Source of the DNA: Amoebidium appalachense
Lineage: Eukaryota; Ichthyosporea
Length of the DNA: 64,000 bases
Direction: 5' to 3'
NCBI GenBank assembly: GCA_963693365.1
Contig: CAVNZM010000005.1
Location: 12,934,377 to 12,998,376 of the forward strand
The first letter of the stretch is position 1, and each line of letters opens with the position of its first letter. This document shows positions 61,773 through 64,000 of the stretch, piece by piece. The notes below the pieces were generated by a model. That model was given only the letters and a program-made list of their open reading frames with translations, was not told the origin of the DNA and did not search any database. The position numbers were made by a program, and so were the translations under genes.

Positions 61773-64000
61773 CAGTTCAAGAATCTCGCATCCTTCGAAT
61801 CTCACATCTTTCAATCAGTTCAAGAATCTCACATCATTCAATTACCCCAAGAATCTGCCATGGCCGATCACAATCCTTTTTACCACGATGATAGGCACAT
61901 CTTTCTTTGTCAGGCTTAGAATACATACACATCGACAAGTTTGAAGTGGCCAGCCCACCTCTAAGAACACGGAAAGAATTGAAAGCATGAAAACCACCTT
62001 ATACTACGACACATAAAAAACGCGAAGAAAAACGAATACACGAACAAACGATTAAAGAATTACTAACGAAGCAATGAACCAACGAAAAACGAACCATCAC
62101 GAATACACAACGAAATAACGAATTAACGACAAACGAATGCCTAGAGGAAATACGAAATAAACGCAACACGAAAATAAAACGAAGCCTTAACGAAGTTATG
62201 AAACGACGAAAAACGAAAAACGAAAGCAAAATGAATTGGAAATACGAAAATGAAAGAACGAATGCACAACACTGCTTGGGTTGCAATGCACACAGCCCCC
62301 TCTATGTTAGGAAGAAAATAAAACCGTTGCCCTTGCGTGCATTGCCCTATTGCACACTGCCATCGTGTCCATGCCACCGCATGCACGTCCACACTCGCAA
62401 GCCAGATGCACGGCCACTTTCAGCACAAATGCACTTAACAAAGAAGATAGTCGCTGTTGCTATAGCATGTAGGACCTAAGATCTTATGAAAGTAGTGTTG
62501 CATGCATGCTTCGAATCCCTTGCTGTTCTCGAATACAGCATGCCCCATAGTTTAGCGCACAGGATGCACAACATGCGCATGAATGTATGCTGGCATGCCT
62601 AAACACATTACGAACATATGCCTGACTCATGTATGGCGGCCCTTCCTGGTGCCACGCCCTAACGAATTTGCACTCTTGGTGCACAAAAGGCATGTAATAA
62701 AGTCGATGCAGAACTTTTGTTCATGCATGTGAAAAACAAAGAAGGTGTTGGGTACGAATTTTAAGGTGAATGCCCGTCTGTGGCAATACGGTGTAACATA
62801 CCAATTACACTGTCAAGCCTTGCACTAGCTGCCGGCACACCCCCACCAGAACAAAAGAATGTGGTATGGGCACCGCTCCCTCACAACCCCATCATACAGT
62901 GTCAGTATTTTGGCTGGAAGCCTTTCAGTTTCGAATTACGAATACCCTCCTTCACTACTGAAGAAAGTGACGTGGAAGACAAATACGAATACGAATGCAA
63001 GGTGTTGTTGACTAACACATCGGACCATCATGTGTACCTACTAGGCCCTGGTACGGAGGTGACCATGTTATTCCCTTGCAATATGATGACACTGTAACAA
63101 TTTAGCACGTGCATACCCCACCAATGGGCACATGCGGGAGACAACCCCACAAGCTGCCTTATTGGGCACCTCTGCTAAAACGAATATTCTTCTCACGAAG
63201 GAACAGAAGAATGCCACGAACACGAACCACACACTCCCCAGGCAGCTACTTACGTCTGATGTATGAAAGTAGTAGGTGTGTGAATTGGGTAACTCCATGA
63301 ACACCAACACGAAAGAAAGCACAGCACAAAGCAGTTCCACGAACACGAATGGTTTTGGTTTTCCACACAACGAACAGAACCAACAGTAGGGCCACCTACA
63401 AATGAAGCAGAGGATGGGGCACCATCCAGACCTGCACTGGAGGATATGAAAACACGAAGCGCGCTCACGAAGTTGCTTACAAAAGAAAGGGCGACTGCGA
63501 CGACTTTTCTTTTTAGGCCAAGCCTCCAGAAGAATGTATTATGCCTGGAATCCCCCTGCTCAACGAAAATGGCTGGCAAATGGGATACGAAAACTGCTCA
63601 CGAATGGAAGCATGTGTTTTCTGAAGGAGGCTTGCTTTGCCTACCCTCTTCTTATGAATTATGAACCGGGCTTTTACTGGTTCTGACGGGTGATATATTT
63701 CTTTATGTCGCCCAACGAAGAACACTTGGGCATTTTTATTCTGTTTTTCCCAGCTCCGATGATGCAGGGTTAAAGCTGAAAGGAAAGAAGTGCTCTTTGT
63801 TCATGAAAGAAGTGGCTTTTCCGGCCATGGTGACTCGCCTTACAGTCTTAAGGTAGAACCGGGATAAGGAGCAGCGGCTAAGCCTTGAAGCTATCCACCA
63901 CTACCTGAGCTACGAAGTGACCTAAGGTTCGAGTTATATTCATTATCGAATGTTTGGTATGATCATTCATCCACACAACCAAATTACTCGCAATTGAAAA
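61773..64000 (+). mobile_element. interior of the LTR retrotransposon, runs off the window
   Basis: The leader has three TCAAGAATCT-type repeats. ATG at 61860 opens only 19 codons. No protease, RT or integrase motif is visible in the 2.2 kb present. Frames of 60-105 codons occur (62780-63097, 63446-63664). The block 61980-62270 is packed with ACGAA motifs, which continue at lower density to 63950. Since 63936-64000 matches the end of the left-hand copy about 340 bp before its LTR, the 3' LTR is expected near 64340. The whole element would then be about 3.6 kb and non-autonomous. Confidence 0.7.
62780..63097 (+). CDS. 105-codon frame inside the retroelement, weakly dUTPase-like
   Basis: The frame ends KVLLTNTSDHHVYLLGPGTE then VTMLFP. 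The pattern of a hydrophobic strand, N-x-S, hydrophobic, PGTxVxxLF resembles the last strands of trimeric dUTPases, which some retroelements carry. No other dUTPase motif is seen. This is inference from one short block. Confidence 0.2.
   Translation: MAIRCNIPITLSSLALAAGTPPPEQKNVVWAPLPHNPIIQCQYFGWKPFSFELRIPSFTTEESDVEDKYEYECKVLLTNTSDHHVYLLGPGTEVTMLFPCNMMTL

Overview
This is nuclear DNA of a eukaryote. Spliceosomal introns (GT...AG, mostly GTRNGT donors) interrupt six of the seven genes that could be modelled. The protein families present (ribosomal protein eL35/L35Ae, Churchill, NAC-alpha, Vps55/endospanin, a beta-trefoil lectin on a membrane stalk) point to a unicellular opisthokont-grade organism, perhaps a unicellular holozoan. 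The sequence alone does not fix the lineage. Introns average several hundred bases and are stuffed with (CA)n/(GT)n, long G or C homopolymers and T-run/G-run composites. Most long open frames in the window are translations of these tracts (poly-Cys/Val, poly-His/Thr, poly-Pro, poly-Gly) and are not genes.

Layout. 0.1-0.8 kb: 3' exons of RPL35A (minus). 4.0-6.7 kb: a complete four-exon CHURC1-like gene (minus). 7.3-8.5 kb: an intronless acetylpolyamine-amidohydrolase/HDAC-superfamily gene (plus) followed by 41-bp tandem repeats. 8.8-24.3 kb: mostly low-complexity DNA with minisatellites, a clean 246-bp TA-flanked MITE (14.5 kb), a 1-kb GT array and a few orphan exon-like frames. 24.4-26.6 kb: a two-exon gene (minus) for a membrane-hairpin protein with a long disordered tail. 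29.9-32.4 kb: a three-exon gene (plus) for a type II membrane protein with a C-terminal beta-trefoil. 34.4-37.15 kb: a tandem array of miniature LTR retrotransposons (LTR, 109-bp internal region, LTR and so on) ending in an inverted LTR. 38.7-43.0 kb: a six-exon NAC-alpha gene (plus). 43.7-44.9 kb: a decayed reverse transcriptase. 47.8-48.8 kb: a two-exon gene (minus) for a secreted 14-cysteine protein. 51.0-51.5 kb: two tentative exons (plus) resembling the start of a DEG/ENaC-type channel. 53.6-58.5 kb: a seven-exon Vps55/LEPROT gene (plus), with exons as small as 11 and 23 nt. 59.1-64.0 kb: nested retroelements. These are a truncated LTR element on minus, a tyrosine-recombinase fragment on minus, and a second LTR element of the same family (plus) inserted into the recombinase and running off the end of the window.

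Functionally the genes look like unrelated housekeeping or cell-surface genes that happen to be neighbours. Protein synthesis and nascent-chain handling (RPL35A, NACA), endosomal and ER membrane proteins (Vps55, the hairpin protein), a zinc protein (Churchill), a deacetylase, and two extracellular or surface proteins share no operon-like logic. The most informative non-genic content is the retroelement biology: tandem miniature LTR elements, a duplicated primer-binding site, nested insertion, and a family of short intronic repeats. Splice models were built by eye from frame, phase and family similarity. They need transcript support.
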